Shown: positions 42,175-50,059 of the stretch, in pieces
Layout of the letters: the number at the start of each line of letters is the position of its first letter
Position numbering within the stretch: the stretch's first letter is position 1
Source: Shouchella sp047238345
Lineage (GTDB): Bacteria > Bacillota > Bacilli > Bacillales > Bacillaceae_D
Length of the DNA stretch: 64,000 bases
Direction of reading: 5' to 3'
Assembly: GCF_047238345.1 (NCBI RefSeq)
Contig: NZ_JBDFMQ010000001.1
Coordinates: 1,364,001-1,428,000 of the forward strand
Program-made: the position numbers and the translations under genes
Notes under the pieces: generated by a model
What the model saw: the letters and a program-made list of their open reading frames with translations, nothing else
Database searches by the model: none
What the model was told of the DNA's origin: nothing

Positions 42175-43563
42175 ATGGATTATTTTAATTGTGATAACAT
42201 TCAACGTTTTTCGAGAACTCCTCGTAATGGAGGAGGTTTTCTCCCTGGATCAGGCCCAACAGGACCGACCGGCCCGGTAGGCCCAACAGGACCTCCTGGT
42301 GGAGGAACTGGGATAACGGCAATAACAGGTCCAACGGGTCCAACAGGACCGACTGGTCCAACGGGAGCGCCTGGTATCACTGGGGTAACAGGTATCGGAT
42401 TAGATAATATTATTCCATTTAATGAACTTGTGCGACCTAGTTTAGTAGCAGGTCAGTTCACCTCATTTAACGGAAGCGTCTATCAAGTGCTAGTGAACGC
42501 ACCTGCAGGTGTTCCAGGAACATCACCTGAATATGAACTCATTATTGGTGATGGGGGAGCAACTGGGATTACAGGCATTACAGGTCCCATAGGTCCAACA
42601 GGCCCAACGGGATTAGATGGAGTCACAGGCCCAACAGGTCCAGTAGGTCCAACGGGATTAGATGGAGTCACAGGTCCAACAGGTCCAACAGGTCCAATCG
42701 GTCCAACGGGATTAGATGGAGTCACAGGTCCAACAGGTCCAATCGGTCCAACGGGATTAGATGGAGTCACAGGTCCCGTAGGTCCAACAGGCCCAACCGG
42801 ATTAGATGGAATAACAGGTCCCATAGGTCCAACAGGCCCGACCGGATTAGATGGAATAACAGGTCCCATAGGTCCAACAGGCCCGACCGGATTAGATGGG
42901 ATTACAGGCCCAACCGGTCCAATCGGTCCGACTGGTGTAACGGGACTAGGCCTGGATGGTGTGACCGTTTTTGATCCAGCAACTGCTCCAGCATTGACGG
43001 CGGGACAGTTAGTGTCATTTGAAGGTTCTGTTTACCGCGTCTTAGTGGATGCTCCAACAGGAACACCAGGTGCATCAGCTGACTTTGAATTAGTCCTTCC
43101 TGGCCTTGGAGTCACGGGTCCAACAGGCCCAGCAGGTCCAACAGGTCCGGCAAGCCCTACAGGTGAAGCGCTAACGTCTACGTATGCATTCGGTACGAAT
43201 GGCGGATCAACAATTGCAGTTATTCTTGGAGGTACGACGGTTCCGGTTCCTGATAATCAGCTAGCCGCAGGAATTACGGCAACAGGAGATGGATTTACAA
43301 TTGACACAGCAGGAACGTATAGTATTTCTTATAATGTAAATCTTACAGCTGGACTGTTGTTAGGATTACGACTTACTGTTAACGGAACACCACTTGCTTC
43401 TTCGGAAGTATCTCCGGGTGTGGCTGTTACGAATATACCAGGGAATGTTGTAGCAGATTTAGCAGCTGGTGATTTAATTGAGCTTGAGTTATTTGGATTG
43501 TTAGGTGCCGCTGTTTTAGTGGATGGCCAAGGTGCAGCATTAAGAATTGTACGAATCGCATAA
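42175..43563 (+). CDS. BclA-like collagen-repeat exosporium/spore-surface protein
   Basis: 462 residues. A short leader (MDYFNCDNIQRFSRTPRNGG) is followed by Gly-X-Thr collagen repeats, then a non-collagen module (LDNIIPFNELVRPS..., about residues 75-122), a long repeat block of GPTGLDGVT/GIT units, a second copy of that module (LDGVTVFDPATAPA..., about 260-305), a few more GPT triplets and a C-terminal beta domain like the TNF-like BclA tip (STYAFGTNGGST to the end). Such proteins form the hairy outer layer of spores. GGAGGAGC precedes the ATG. No secretion signal, as expected for mother-cell assembly. Confidence 0.9.
   Translation: MDYFNCDNIQRFSRTPRNGGGFLPGSGPTGPTGPVGPTGPPGGGTGITAITGPTGPTGPTGPTGAPGITGVTGIGLDNIIPFNELVRPSLVAGQFTSFNGSVYQVLVNAPAGVPGTSPEYELIIGDGGATGITGITGPIGPTGPTGLDGVTGPTGPVGPTGLDGVTGPTGPTGPIGPTGLDGVTGPTGPIGPTGLDGVTGPVGPTGPTGLDGITGPIGPTGPTGLDGITGPIGPTGPTGLDGITGPTGPIGPTGVTGLGLDGVTVFDPATAPALTAGQLVSFEGSVYRVLVDAPTGTPGASADFELVLPGLGVTGPTGPAGPTGPASPTGEALTSTYAFGTNGGSTIAVILGGTTVPVPDNQLAAGITATGDGFTIDTAGTYSISYNVNLTAGLLLGLRLTVNGTPLASSEVSPGVAVTNIPGNVVADLAAGDLIELELFGLLGAAVLVDGQGAALRIVRIA
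42584..42960 (+). repeat. In-gene tandem repeats coding for collagen-like units
   Basis: About eight units of 45 or 54 bases encode GPTGPxGPTGLDGVT or GIT. Codons for T and G vary slightly between units; three units near 42800-42900 are almost identical (GPIGPTGPTGLDGIT). Confidence 0.9.
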
Positions 43564-43567
43564 TGGT

Positions 43568-43606
43568 AGAAAAAAGGCTTACCGAATAAGTGGTAGGCTT
43601 TTTTCT
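43568..43606. terminator. Terminator between collagen-like gene and thiD
   Basis: agaaaaaaggcttacc pairs with ggtaggcttttttct; usable in both directions. Confidence 0.88.
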
Positions 43607-43623
43607 ACTTATTAAAGGTGGTT

Positions 43624-44442
43624 TTAAAGGGGAGTTGTATTGGAGTGGAGGCGGTGTGCCCAATGGTTTGTCGGGCCATATCCGTGTCCTATATTTAACG
43701 AATAGGCAATGGCAGAAGATGTATAGTGCTTTGCTTTCTGAACAGCTTTAAAAACAGAAGTCTCTTTTGCTAATTCTGCGCTAATGGCGGCAGAAAACGT
43801 ACATCCTGTTCCATGTGTGTGCTTTGTATCCGTTCGTGGTGCGTCAAGAGTATGATAGCCATCGCTCGCGCTATAGAATACATCTATGGCATCTCCTTGG
43901 AGGCTCCCCCCTTTGACAACCGTGCAAGTAGCGCCAAGTTCATGAACAATTCGTTTGGCTGCTTTCTTCATATCGTCAATGGATGCTATCTTGAATTCAA
44001 CTAAATCTTCTGCTTCCGCAATATTTGGTGTAACGATGGTGGCTAGAGGAACTAGCGTATCTCGCAAAAACGAACGTACATCTTTTTCAAGTAGGGAATC
44101 GCCATTCTTAGCCATCATAACTGGATCGCAAATGTATGGAACGTTCGTAAGCTTAGCCAGTTTATTACTTAAAAGCGTCATCATGTCTTTTTGCGCAATC
44201 ATGCCTGTCTTAATGGCGTGAGGACAAATATCCTCCAGCACTGCATCTAACTGCATTTCAATCATCTCAATTGGAAGGTGATGAATGCCTCTAACACCAG
44301 TTGTGTTTTGTGCCACAATCGATGTCAAGACAGACATGCCGTAAACCTCTAGTTCTTGAAACGTCTTAATGTCAGCTTGAATTCCCGCTCCACCTGTTGG
44401 GTCTGTACCGGCTATTGTCAGTGCACGACGTACTGATTCCAT
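43624..44442 (-). CDS. thiD: Hydroxymethylpyrimidine (phosphate) kinase ThiD
   Basis: 272 residues, ribokinase fold. It starts RALTIAGTDPTGGAGIQADIKT and has YICDPVMMAKNGDSLL and the anion-hole/catalytic segment HTHGTGCTFSAAISAEL. It phosphorylates HMP and HMP-P for thiamine synthesis. The ATG at 44442 lies about 12 bases after AAAGG; ATG 44454 overlaps that site. A TPP riboswitch and terminator lie upstream, confirming thiamine control. The longer frame to 44589 runs through the riboswitch. Confidence 0.93.
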   Translation of the reverse strand: MESVRRALTIAGTDPTGGAGIQADIKTFQELEVYGMSVLTSIVAQNTTGVRGIHHLPIEMIEMQLDAVLEDICPHAIKTGMIAQKDMMTLLSNKLAKLTNVPYICDPVMMAKNGDSLLEKDVRSFLRDTLVPLATIVTPNIAEAEDLVEFKIASIDDMKKAAKRIVHELGATCTVVKGGSLQGDAIDVFYSASDGYHTLDAPRTDTKHTHGTGCTFSAAISAELAKETSVFKAVQKAKHYTSSAIAYSLNIGHGYGPTNHWAHRLHSNTTPL

Positions 44443-44465
44443 TATATATTCCATCCTTTCAAAAC

Positions 44466-44503
44466 AAAAAAACGACCGCATAGAAAGAGGCGGCCGTTTT
44501 TTT
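44466..44503 (-). terminator. Terminator of the TPP riboswitch
   Basis: Read leftwards: aaaaaaacggccgcct pairs with agcggtcgttttttt-type arm, then a T-run; it lies between the aptamer and the thiD ribosome binding site. Confidence 0.85.
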
Positions 44504-44522
44504 GAGCAATAGTCATTGCTTT

Positions 44523-44606
44523 CCCACTTCCCTACGCTAGTTTTACCTAGATCAGGTTGAAGAGTTAAAGGTTTCCCTTTTCTCAGCATTCATGCACCCC
44601 TAGTGG
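44523..44606 (-). ncRNA. TPP (THI-box) riboswitch upstream of thiD
   Basis: Read leftwards, the strand contains ACTAGGGGTGC, GCTGAGA, ACCTGATCTAGGT and GTAGGGAAGT, the conserved parts of the thiamine pyrophosphate aptamer, in order. Bound TPP should form the terminator and stop thiD transcription. Confidence 0.95.
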
Positions 44607-44634
44607 AATTTATTTTATACAGTTTGTGCGAATC

Positions 44635-44910
44635 TTATGAGTTGACTGCGTCTTTTAATTGCTTACCAGGCTTGAACGCAGGGTTTTTAGTTGCTGGAAT
44701 TTCGATTTCTTCTCCTGTTTGCGGGTTGCGTCCTTTTCTTGCTGAACGTTCTCTAACTTCGAAGCTACCAAATCCAACAAGTTGAACTTTCCCTCCGTTT
44801 ACTAGAGAATCCGTAATACCTTCAAATACAGCGTCAACTGCTTTTGACGCGTCCTTTTTAGAAATTTCTGCTTGCTCGGAAACTGCATTAATCAGATCTG
44901 TTTTGTTCAT
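44635..44910 (-). CDS. hup: DNA-binding protein HU
   Basis: 91 residues, close to B. subtilis HBsu (92). It starts MNKTDLINAVSEQAEISKKDA, has VQLVGFGSFEVRERSARKGRNPQTGEEI with the beta arm, and ends PAFKPGKQLKDAVNS. It bends and compacts DNA. AAAGGAG lies ten bases before the ATG at 44910. The neighbours differ from those of hbs in B. subtilis, so it may be an extra copy. Its leader contains several inverted repeats. Confidence 0.95.
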   Translation of the reverse strand: MNKTDLINAVSEQAEISKKDASKAVDAVFEGITDSLVNGGKVQLVGFGSFEVRERSARKGRNPQTGEEIEIPATKNPAFKPGKQLKDAVNS

Positions 44911-44935
44911 CTGTAAAAACTCCTTTTCTTTACAT

Positions 44936-45020
44936 AGAATAACGTATTATTCTTTTACACGAGAATAATATGTATACTTGAAATCCGCTTTTAAAGCGGG
45001 CAGACGTTACTGCCTGCCCT
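44936..45020 (-). promoter_or_regulatory. hup upstream region with palindromes
   Basis: agaataa-cgta-ttattct (44936-44953) is a perfect 7-4-7 inverted repeat with another agaataa at 44962-44968. Further upstream lie two adjacent hairpins, ccgctttt/aaagcgg (44982-44997) and gggcag/ctgccc (44998-45020). No clear -35/-10 pair is visible. Confidence 0.5.
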
Positions 45021-45095
45021 TAATTTACTCATGAATCCTGCTACTGTCAAGCTAAAAGCAGTAATTTTAGCCAGTTAAGCAATAAAAATAGACTT

Positions 45096-45119
45096 ATGAA
45101 TCAATTTTTGGCGATTCAT
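45096..45119 (-). terminator. Weak terminator after pssA
   Basis: atgaatc and gattcat arms flank a ten-base loop, followed leftwards by an imperfect T-rich tract (taagtctattttta). Confidence 0.4.
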
Positions 45120-45132
45120 GTTGAATGAAGCG

Positions 45133-45678
45133 TTACACTTTCTTTACCCTAATGTTGCTAATCATTAAACCAGATAAACAAATCATAAAAATAACAAAAA
45201 ATGTTTCGGGTAATTGGTCATTAAAGAGTGTTGAAAAAGCTAGGATACATCCTGCGCCAGTAATCGGTAATCCAATAAATTCATTGGGAGAATCTGTAAT
45301 GTTAAAGCGTGCAAGTCTTAAAGCACCACATAAAATAAATAGAACAACGGCAAGTCCACCTACAAAGCTCAATGGCATTAATGTGGCTTGCTGAACGAGT
45401 AGAGCAGGGGCTACACCAAATGACACGAGATCACTTAAGGAATCAAGTTGTTTTCCGAGTTCTGATTCAATTTTTAATCGTCTAGCTACCATTCCATCAA
45501 AGCGATCAAATAAAGCCGCGAGAGCGATAAATAAAAATCCGTACCAAATACTTCCTTGTAAAATAAACATAATTGCGGTTATCCCAAGGCCTAAATTAAT
45601 TAGCGTTAATCCATTCGCAATTTGACCTTTAATTTTTTTGCGAGTCGAGACTAATTGATTTAATAAGAACACGTACAT
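45133..45678 (-). CDS. pssA: CDP-diacylglycerol-serine O-phosphatidyltransferase
   Basis: 181 residues, five or six membrane helices. The CDP-alcohol phosphotransferase motif DG(x2)AR(x8)G(x3)D(x3)D is present as DGMVARRLKIESELGKQLDSLSD (positions about 60-82). It makes phosphatidylserine, the precursor of phosphatidylethanolamine. It is divergent from psd, which makes the next step; in B. subtilis both are in one operon. ATG at 45678 or GTG at 45672 may be the start (AGAGGTG upstream fits the GTG better). Confidence 0.93.
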   Translation of the reverse strand: MYVFLLNQLVSTRKKIKGQIANGLTLINLGLGITAIMFILQGSIWYGFLFIALAALFDRFDGMVARRLKIESELGKQLDSLSDLVSFGVAPALLVQQATLMPLSFVGGLAVVLFILCGALRLARFNITDSPNEFIGLPITGAGCILAFSTLFNDQLPETFFVIFMICLSGLMISNIRVKKV

Positions 45679-45771
45679 TTCACCTCTTTTCGAGTTTATT
45701 TACGTGCTATAATACCAAAGTATACCATAAAAAAGCGGGCAATGATGCAAAAAAGCGTTAAAGGTGATGAG

Positions 45772-46590
45772 ATGAAAAGGAAATTTTTTCAAATGAGTAT
45801 AGAACTAACAAATCGTCAGTGGAGTTCCAATCTGTTAAAACAATTTACGAAATCAAAGCTCAGTAAACCGTTTATACCAATGTTTATTAAAACATATAAG
45901 ATTAAGCATGAAGAAGCAATTTTGCCATATAAAGAACATGGGAGTTTACATTCGTTTTTTACGAGGCAAATCAACATGGAAAATCGGCCGATTAATCAAG
46001 AAGAGAAGAGTGTTGTTTCACCAGTTGACGGAAGATGTGAAGAGGCGGGAGAAATTAAACAAGATGCAACGTTTGTTGTCAAGGGGCAAAGCTACCGCCT
46101 GGAAGATATGCTGCAGTCTGAAGCAAAAGCCAAGCAATTTGAGGGCGGTACGTATGTCATTCTCTATCTAAGCCCAAGTGATTATCATCGAGTTCATAGT
46201 CCAATGAATTGTCACTTGTCCGAATCAACCACGCTAGGAAGCCGCTCCTATCCTGTGAATGAGCCTGGGTTAAAGTATGGAAGAAAACCTCTGTCGCACA
46301 ATTATCGTATCGTCAATGACTTGTATCAAGGTGCAATTCAATATGCGATGATTGAAGTCGGGGCAATGAATATAAATTCAATTGTTCGAACGAAAGCAGG
46401 GAGTGTATGGGAGAAAGGCGAAGAAGTCGGGTATTTTTCTTTTGGTTCTACGGTTATTTTATTGTTTGAGAAAAATGCATTTTCACTAGCGCTACATGAT
46501 AAAAATGTAAAAGTAGGCGAAAAGATTGGGACGTTGCAACCAAATAATAGCCATTCTCTCGAGAAAACGAACGTCCGTAAAGCTTTATGA
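45772..46590 (+). CDS. psd: Phosphatidylserine decarboxylase
   Basis: 272 residues. The proenzyme site is FGST in VGYFSFGSTVILLFE, where self-cleavage forms the pyruvoyl group; the catalytic His region is SPSDYHRVHSP and the metal/charge-relay Asp lies in SPVDGRCEE. It converts phosphatidylserine to phosphatidylethanolamine at the membrane. The ATG at 45772 follows AAAGGTGATG. It is divergent from pssA across a 93-base gap, where TATAAT at 45708-45713 is the best rightward -10. Confidence 0.95.
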   Translation: MKRKFFQMSIELTNRQWSSNLLKQFTKSKLSKPFIPMFIKTYKIKHEEAILPYKEHGSLHSFFTRQINMENRPINQEEKSVVSPVDGRCEEAGEIKQDATFVVKGQSYRLEDMLQSEAKAKQFEGGTYVILYLSPSDYHRVHSPMNCHLSESTTLGSRSYPVNEPGLKYGRKPLSHNYRIVNDLYQGAIQYAMIEVGAMNINSIVRTKAGSVWEKGEEVGYFSFGSTVILLFEKNAFSLALHDKNVKVGEKIGTLQPNNSHSLEKTNVRKAL

Positions 46591-46620
46591 GTGAGTTCCT
46601 TCATTCATGAGGCTTTTTTT
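46580..46620 (+). terminator. Terminator after psd
   Basis: gctttatgagtga and tcattcatgaggc arms pair with several G-U pairs, then a T-run; it overlaps the last psd codons. Confidence 0.65.
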
Positions 46621-46644
46621 ATCGAACTAAGCGGATGTTTATTT

Positions 46645-46679
46645 AAAAAAGCGGACATAAATCATGATTTATGTCCGCT
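46645..46679 (-). terminator. mrp operon terminator, 30-bp perfect palindrome
   Basis: agcggacataaatca at 46650-46664 and its exact reverse complement at 46665-46679 form a continuous palindrome; read leftwards it is followed by a run of six T. Confidence 0.88.
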
Positions 46680-46692
46680 ACTGTGCGTGGTC

Positions 46693-47061
46693 CTATTCAT
46701 TTTTTGCAGGTGAGGCTTTTTCATTATCATAATAAGGCTTCATTTCATCTCTCACCGACTTTTTCGACATAGGGATCCCTATCCGGTAAGCTGATCTAGA
46801 AATCAGTAGCGCCGCAACAGGAGTTGTCAAAAAGACGAATAAAATCGTGAGGAGTAATTTGCCGATAAAGAGATCATGCTCATACAGAAAATAGACAAAG
46901 GTTGACGTCATGATTAAAATAACGCTTGCTGTTGCATTTTTTCCAGTTGCATGAAGGCGAGAATAGACATCCGGAAAACGAATGAGACCTATACCCGCAG
47001 AGAGACTAAAAAACGTTCCTACAGATAGCAAAATGATGATTACCCATTCAGTCGCGGTCAA
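46693..47061 (-). CDS. mrpG: Na+/H+ antiporter subunit MrpG
   Basis: 122 residues, three membrane helices and a charged tail. The family segment GIGLIRFPDVYSRLHATGK (about 24-42) identifies MnhG/MrpG. It is the last gene of the Mrp operon and part of the membrane complex exchanging Na+ for H+. The TTG start at 47061 follows AAAGGGGGAA and overlaps the mrpF end by 14 bases. Confidence 0.95.
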   Translation of the reverse strand: MTATEWVIIILLSVGTFFSLSAGIGLIRFPDVYSRLHATGKNATASVILIMTSTFVYFLYEHDLFIGKLLLTILFVFLTTPVAALLISRSAYRIGIPMSKKSVRDEMKPYYDNEKASPAKNE

Positions 47062-47323
47062 ATAAATTCCCCCTTTCTAGAAACTTAGCAAGCGCAACAG
47101 AACCAATAAATGCAAGAATTGCTACTACAAGCACAACTTCTGTATAGGCCATTGTATCTTGAAGAATCATTAAAATCCCAACAAACCCAATTAACATTAA
47201 ACCAAGTGTATCAAGAGCGGCGATTCGATCTGAATGTGTTGGCCCGATAAAAACACGGATGATGCATAATAAAGCTGCTCCACATTTTATCAATAAGAGC
47301 CAGGAGAGAATTGTTTCAAACAT
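47048..47323 (-). CDS. mrpF: Na+/H+ antiporter subunit MrpF
   Basis: 91 residues, three membrane helices, with IRVFIGPTHSDRIAALDTLG, the MnhF/MrpF signature containing the conserved Asp. It is needed for the full complex. Its ATG overlaps the mrpE stop by one base. Confidence 0.95.
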   Translation of the reverse strand: MFETILSWLLLIKCGAALLCIIRVFIGPTHSDRIAALDTLGLMLIGFVGILMILQDTMAYTEVVLVVAILAFIGSVALAKFLERGNLFDRD

Positions 47324-47802
47324 TATCTCCGTGTCACCTCCAGTATTCCACGTTCAAATGTATTTTGAACAGAATGAATGATCTCATCTCTATTCCGTGC
47401 GTCAAGGGCATGCACGAATATCACATTTGAATCAAGAGAAAATTCAATTGATAATGTTCCTGGTGTCAATGTCATCATGACGGCGAACATTGTTTTTTCT
47501 GTTTCTGTTTCCAATCGAGTAGGGACCGCTACGATGCCTGGTGCAACGTCCATTTTCGGACTTAATGCGGTTTTCATTACACTCACATTTGCGATGGCCA
47601 GTTCTTTCATAAAAATTAAAATCAACTTAATAAGTGACCATACTCGAGCAAAGTAAAATTCGTATCCTTTAAACCGAATTAGTACAAGAACAACGAAAAA
47701 ACCAATCGTATACCCTACGACAAAATCGACGATCGTGAAGCTATTCTGAAACAGCATCCAAACAATGGCAAGAACGACGTTAATTAGTAATTGAAAAGCC
47801 AT
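47323..47802 (-). CDS. mrpE: Na+/H+ antiporter subunit MrpE
   Basis: 159 residues, two N-terminal helices then a cytoplasmic part. TLTPGTLSIEFSLDSNVIFVHALD is the MnhE domain core. In alkaliphilic Bacillus loss of MrpE lowers antiport activity. ATG at 47802 lies 7 bases after mrpD. Confidence 0.94.
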   Translation of the reverse strand: MAFQLLINVVLAIVWMLFQNSFTIVDFVVGYTIGFFVVLVLIRFKGYEFYFARVWSLIKLILIFMKELAIANVSVMKTALSPKMDVAPGIVAVPTRLETETEKTMFAVMMTLTPGTLSIEFSLDSNVIFVHALDARNRDEIIHSVQNTFERGILEVTRR

Positions 47803-47809
47803 ACTGTAT

Positions 47810-49294
47810 CTACTCCTTCAGAACCGATTCGATATATACTGCTGGATCAAGAAGTTCATTCGCAATTATTTCAGTGTATGCAAAAAATGGTTCTGCAAAA
47901 ATACCTAGAATAATCGTTAAAAGAACAAGTGGTGAAATGGCTAATAATGTTGGCGCGATGGATGTATTTGCTTGTTCTTTCGTATGTTGTGGCGCTCCCC
48001 AATACACATTCATGAAGATTTTAATCATGGAGAACAGTGTCAGCATCCCAACAAATAGTGAAAGAAAGACTAAGAAATAGCTTGATTCTTCTGCAGCAGC
48101 TACAATTAACGGGAATTTACCGAAAAAGCCGCTAAGCGGAGGAATTCCAGCGATAGATAAGCCAAGTATTAAAAACGACCACGCAAGGGTAGGGTGTGTC
48201 TTCAGTAATCCACCCATCTTCTTAAGATCCGTTGTTCCTGTTACCTTTTGAGTCGCGCCAGACATTAAAATTAAGCCTGTCTTAACAATCATGTTATGGG
48301 CGAGGAAGTAAACAGCTCCTGCAAGTGCGAGAGCAGTATTTAACCCAATTCCCATAATCATATAGCCAATCTGGCTAATAATGTGGAACGATAAAATTCG
48401 TTTGTAATCAAATTGTGCGACGGCACCTAGTACTCCGAGCAACATTGTTAAACCACCAAGAACTAACATAATCGTTTGATGAGTAAAACTCACATCGAAT
48501 GTAAACACGAGGGTATACATTCGGATAATGCAATAGACACCAACTTTTGTGAGGAGTCCACCAAACAATGCTGTAACAGCTGTTGGAGGGCCGACATAAG
48601 AATGTGGCAACCAGAAGTAAAGCGGGAATAGCGCTCCTTTTGTAGCAAAAACTAAGAAAAGGAGAACGGCGATCACTTGAAGTGCGCCAGTTTGTTCCAC
48701 TTCCGCTACACGTTCTGCCATATGTGCGAAGTTTACGGTTCCTAAGACTCCATAAACATAAGCAATTGCTACTAGAAACAACATAGACGAAAATGCGTTT
48801 ATAACGGCATATTTAAAGGTCTCTCTAAGTTGAAACTTTGTGCTCCCTGTTACCATTAATGCATAAGAAGCGAGTAGCATGACTTCAAAAAAGACAAACA
48901 GGTTAAATAAATCCCCTGTTAAGAACGCTCCATTTACTCCTGTTAATAAGAAAAAGAATAGAGGATAAAAGAAATAACGTTCTCTTCGTTTGTCAATTGT
49001 TGAGAATGCAAAGAATAAACAAGTTGCACCAACAATGCTTGTTAATACGACCATGAAAGCTGCTAAGTTGTCAGCAACAATAGCGATTCCGAATGGCGCA
49101 TCCCATCCACCTAAGCCGATGGACATCGGACCTTCTGTATAAACAAGCCAAGCAATGTATAAAGAAATACCTACAAGTGCAACGGCTGTAATTGAACTAA
49201 TGATTCGTTGCACCATATGTTTCTTTACAAATAAAATTAACAACGTTCCCATTATAAAAGGGACAATAATCGGCAGCATCACAATATTATTCAT
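47810..49294 (-). CDS. mrpD: Na+/H+ antiporter subunit MrpD
   Basis: 494 residues with about fourteen membrane helices, related to NuoN/NuoM of complex I. Conserved parts include MVTGSTKFQLRETFKYAVINAFSSMLF, the FATKGALFPLYFWLPHSYVGPPTAV segment with the key Lys and His, and FHIISQIGYMIMGIG. With MrpA it forms the proton/sodium path. Its ATG overlaps the mrpC end by eight bases. Confidence 0.95.
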   Translation of the reverse strand: MNNIVMLPIIVPFIMGTLLILFVKKHMVQRIISSITAVALVGISLYIAWLVYTEGPMSIGLGGWDAPFGIAIVADNLAAFMVVLTSIVGATCLFFAFSTIDKRRERYFFYPLFFFLLTGVNGAFLTGDLFNLFVFFEVMLLASYALMVTGSTKFQLRETFKYAVINAFSSMLFLVAIAYVYGVLGTVNFAHMAERVAEVEQTGALQVIAVLLFLVFATKGALFPLYFWLPHSYVGPPTAVTALFGGLLTKVGVYCIIRMYTLVFTFDVSFTHQTIMLVLGGLTMLLGVLGAVAQFDYKRILSFHIISQIGYMIMGIGLNTALALAGAVYFLAHNMIVKTGLILMSGATQKVTGTTDLKKMGGLLKTHPTLAWSFLILGLSIAGIPPLSGFFGKFPLIVAAAEESSYFLVFLSLFVGMLTLFSMIKIFMNVYWGAPQHTKEQANTSIAPTLLAISPLVLLTIILGIFAEPFFAYTEIIANELLDPAVYIESVLKE

Positions 49295-49625
49295 CTTCAG
49301 AACCCCTCAACTTATCAAGATCTTCAGTTTTGTTGACTTTATAGGTTCTATAGGCAAGGACAACGAGAAATGCCGTAATCCCAAAACTAATGACGATAGC
49401 GGTTAGAATCATAGCTTGTGGCAAAGGATCTGTTGCTTCACTACCTGAAATGTCAACGAGCGGTGGTGCCCCTTGCCTTAATCCAGCCATTGTTAAAAGC
49501 AGCATGTGCGCCCCGTGTGAGATGAGCATGATACCGATAATAACCTTTAATAAGCTTCTACAAAGGATAAAGTATGTCCCAACTGCAAAAAGAACGCCGA
49601 TGGCAAAAAACATTAGAATCTCCAT
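49287..49625 (-). CDS. mrpC: Na+/H+ antiporter subunit MrpC
   Basis: 112 residues, three helices, related to NuoK. GVLFAVGTYFILCRSLLKVIIGIMLISHGAHML and DPLPQAMILTAIVISFGITAF are the MnhC signatures. GGAGGATG precedes the ATG. It lies between mrpB and mrpD in the standard order. Confidence 0.95.
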   Translation of the reverse strand: MEILMFFAIGVLFAVGTYFILCRSLLKVIIGIMLISHGAHMLLLTMAGLRQGAPPLVDISGSEATDPLPQAMILTAIVISFGITAFLVVLAYRTYKVNKTEDLDKLRGSEDE

Positions 49626-49627
49626 TT

Positions 49628-50059
49628 TTATTCATCCTCCGCAATTGTTACTGTAGCCGCCATTGCCATACCTACAACGACGAGGTAGATACCAAAGTCA
49701 AACGGAACCGCTGTTGTTAACTCAACTTCGCCAAAAAACGGCAGATCAAAGTAATCGAAGTATTGAGTGAACATCGGATCGCCGAAGACGGGACCAATTA
49801 GCCCAACAAAAAGGGAAACAAACAACCCTGTAGCTAAAATACCGGGGTATGAAAAGCGAATGATCCGGTTTGCAACCCGTCTATCAAAAATGACATAAAT
49901 CAATATGAACGCACTTGCTGTCATTAGTCCCCCAATGAAACCGCCACCGGGGTTATTATGACCAGCAAAGAATAAATAGAAGGAAAACGCAACGAGAAAA
50001 TAAATGGTAATGGTAATTAGGATCCGTTGCATGACGTCATGGGATTTTGAATACTTCAC
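49628..50059 (-). CDS. mrpB: Na+/H+ antiporter subunit MrpB
   Basis: 143 residues, four helices, with FYLFFAGHNNPGGGFIGGLMTASAFILI, the MnhB core. The GTG start at 50059 overlaps the mrpA stop by four bases and has AAGGAGGCGAAG upstream. Confidence 0.95.
   Translation of the reverse strand: MKYSKSHDVMQRILITITIYFLVAFSFYLFFAGHNNPGGGFIGGLMTASAFILIYVIFDRRVANRIIRFSYPGILATGLFVSLFVGLIGPVFGDPMFTQYFDYFDLPFFGEVELTTAVPFDFGIYLVVVGMAMAATVTIAEDE

Noticed and set aside
41978..42280. 100-residue plus-strand frame upstream of the collagen-like gene
   Set aside because: It runs into the collagen gene in another frame, lacks a ribosome binding site and has no family pattern.
42483..42869. Long minus-strand frame with GP-rich protein opposite the collagen-like gene
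   Set aside because: It mirrors the GGT/CCA repeat codons of the collagen gene; no ribosome binding site and the plus-strand protein is a clear BclA type.
42584..42960. Regular repeats that could suggest a CRISPR array
   Set aside because: Units are in frame, directly adjacent, and encode collagen triplets; there are no unique spacers and no cas genes.
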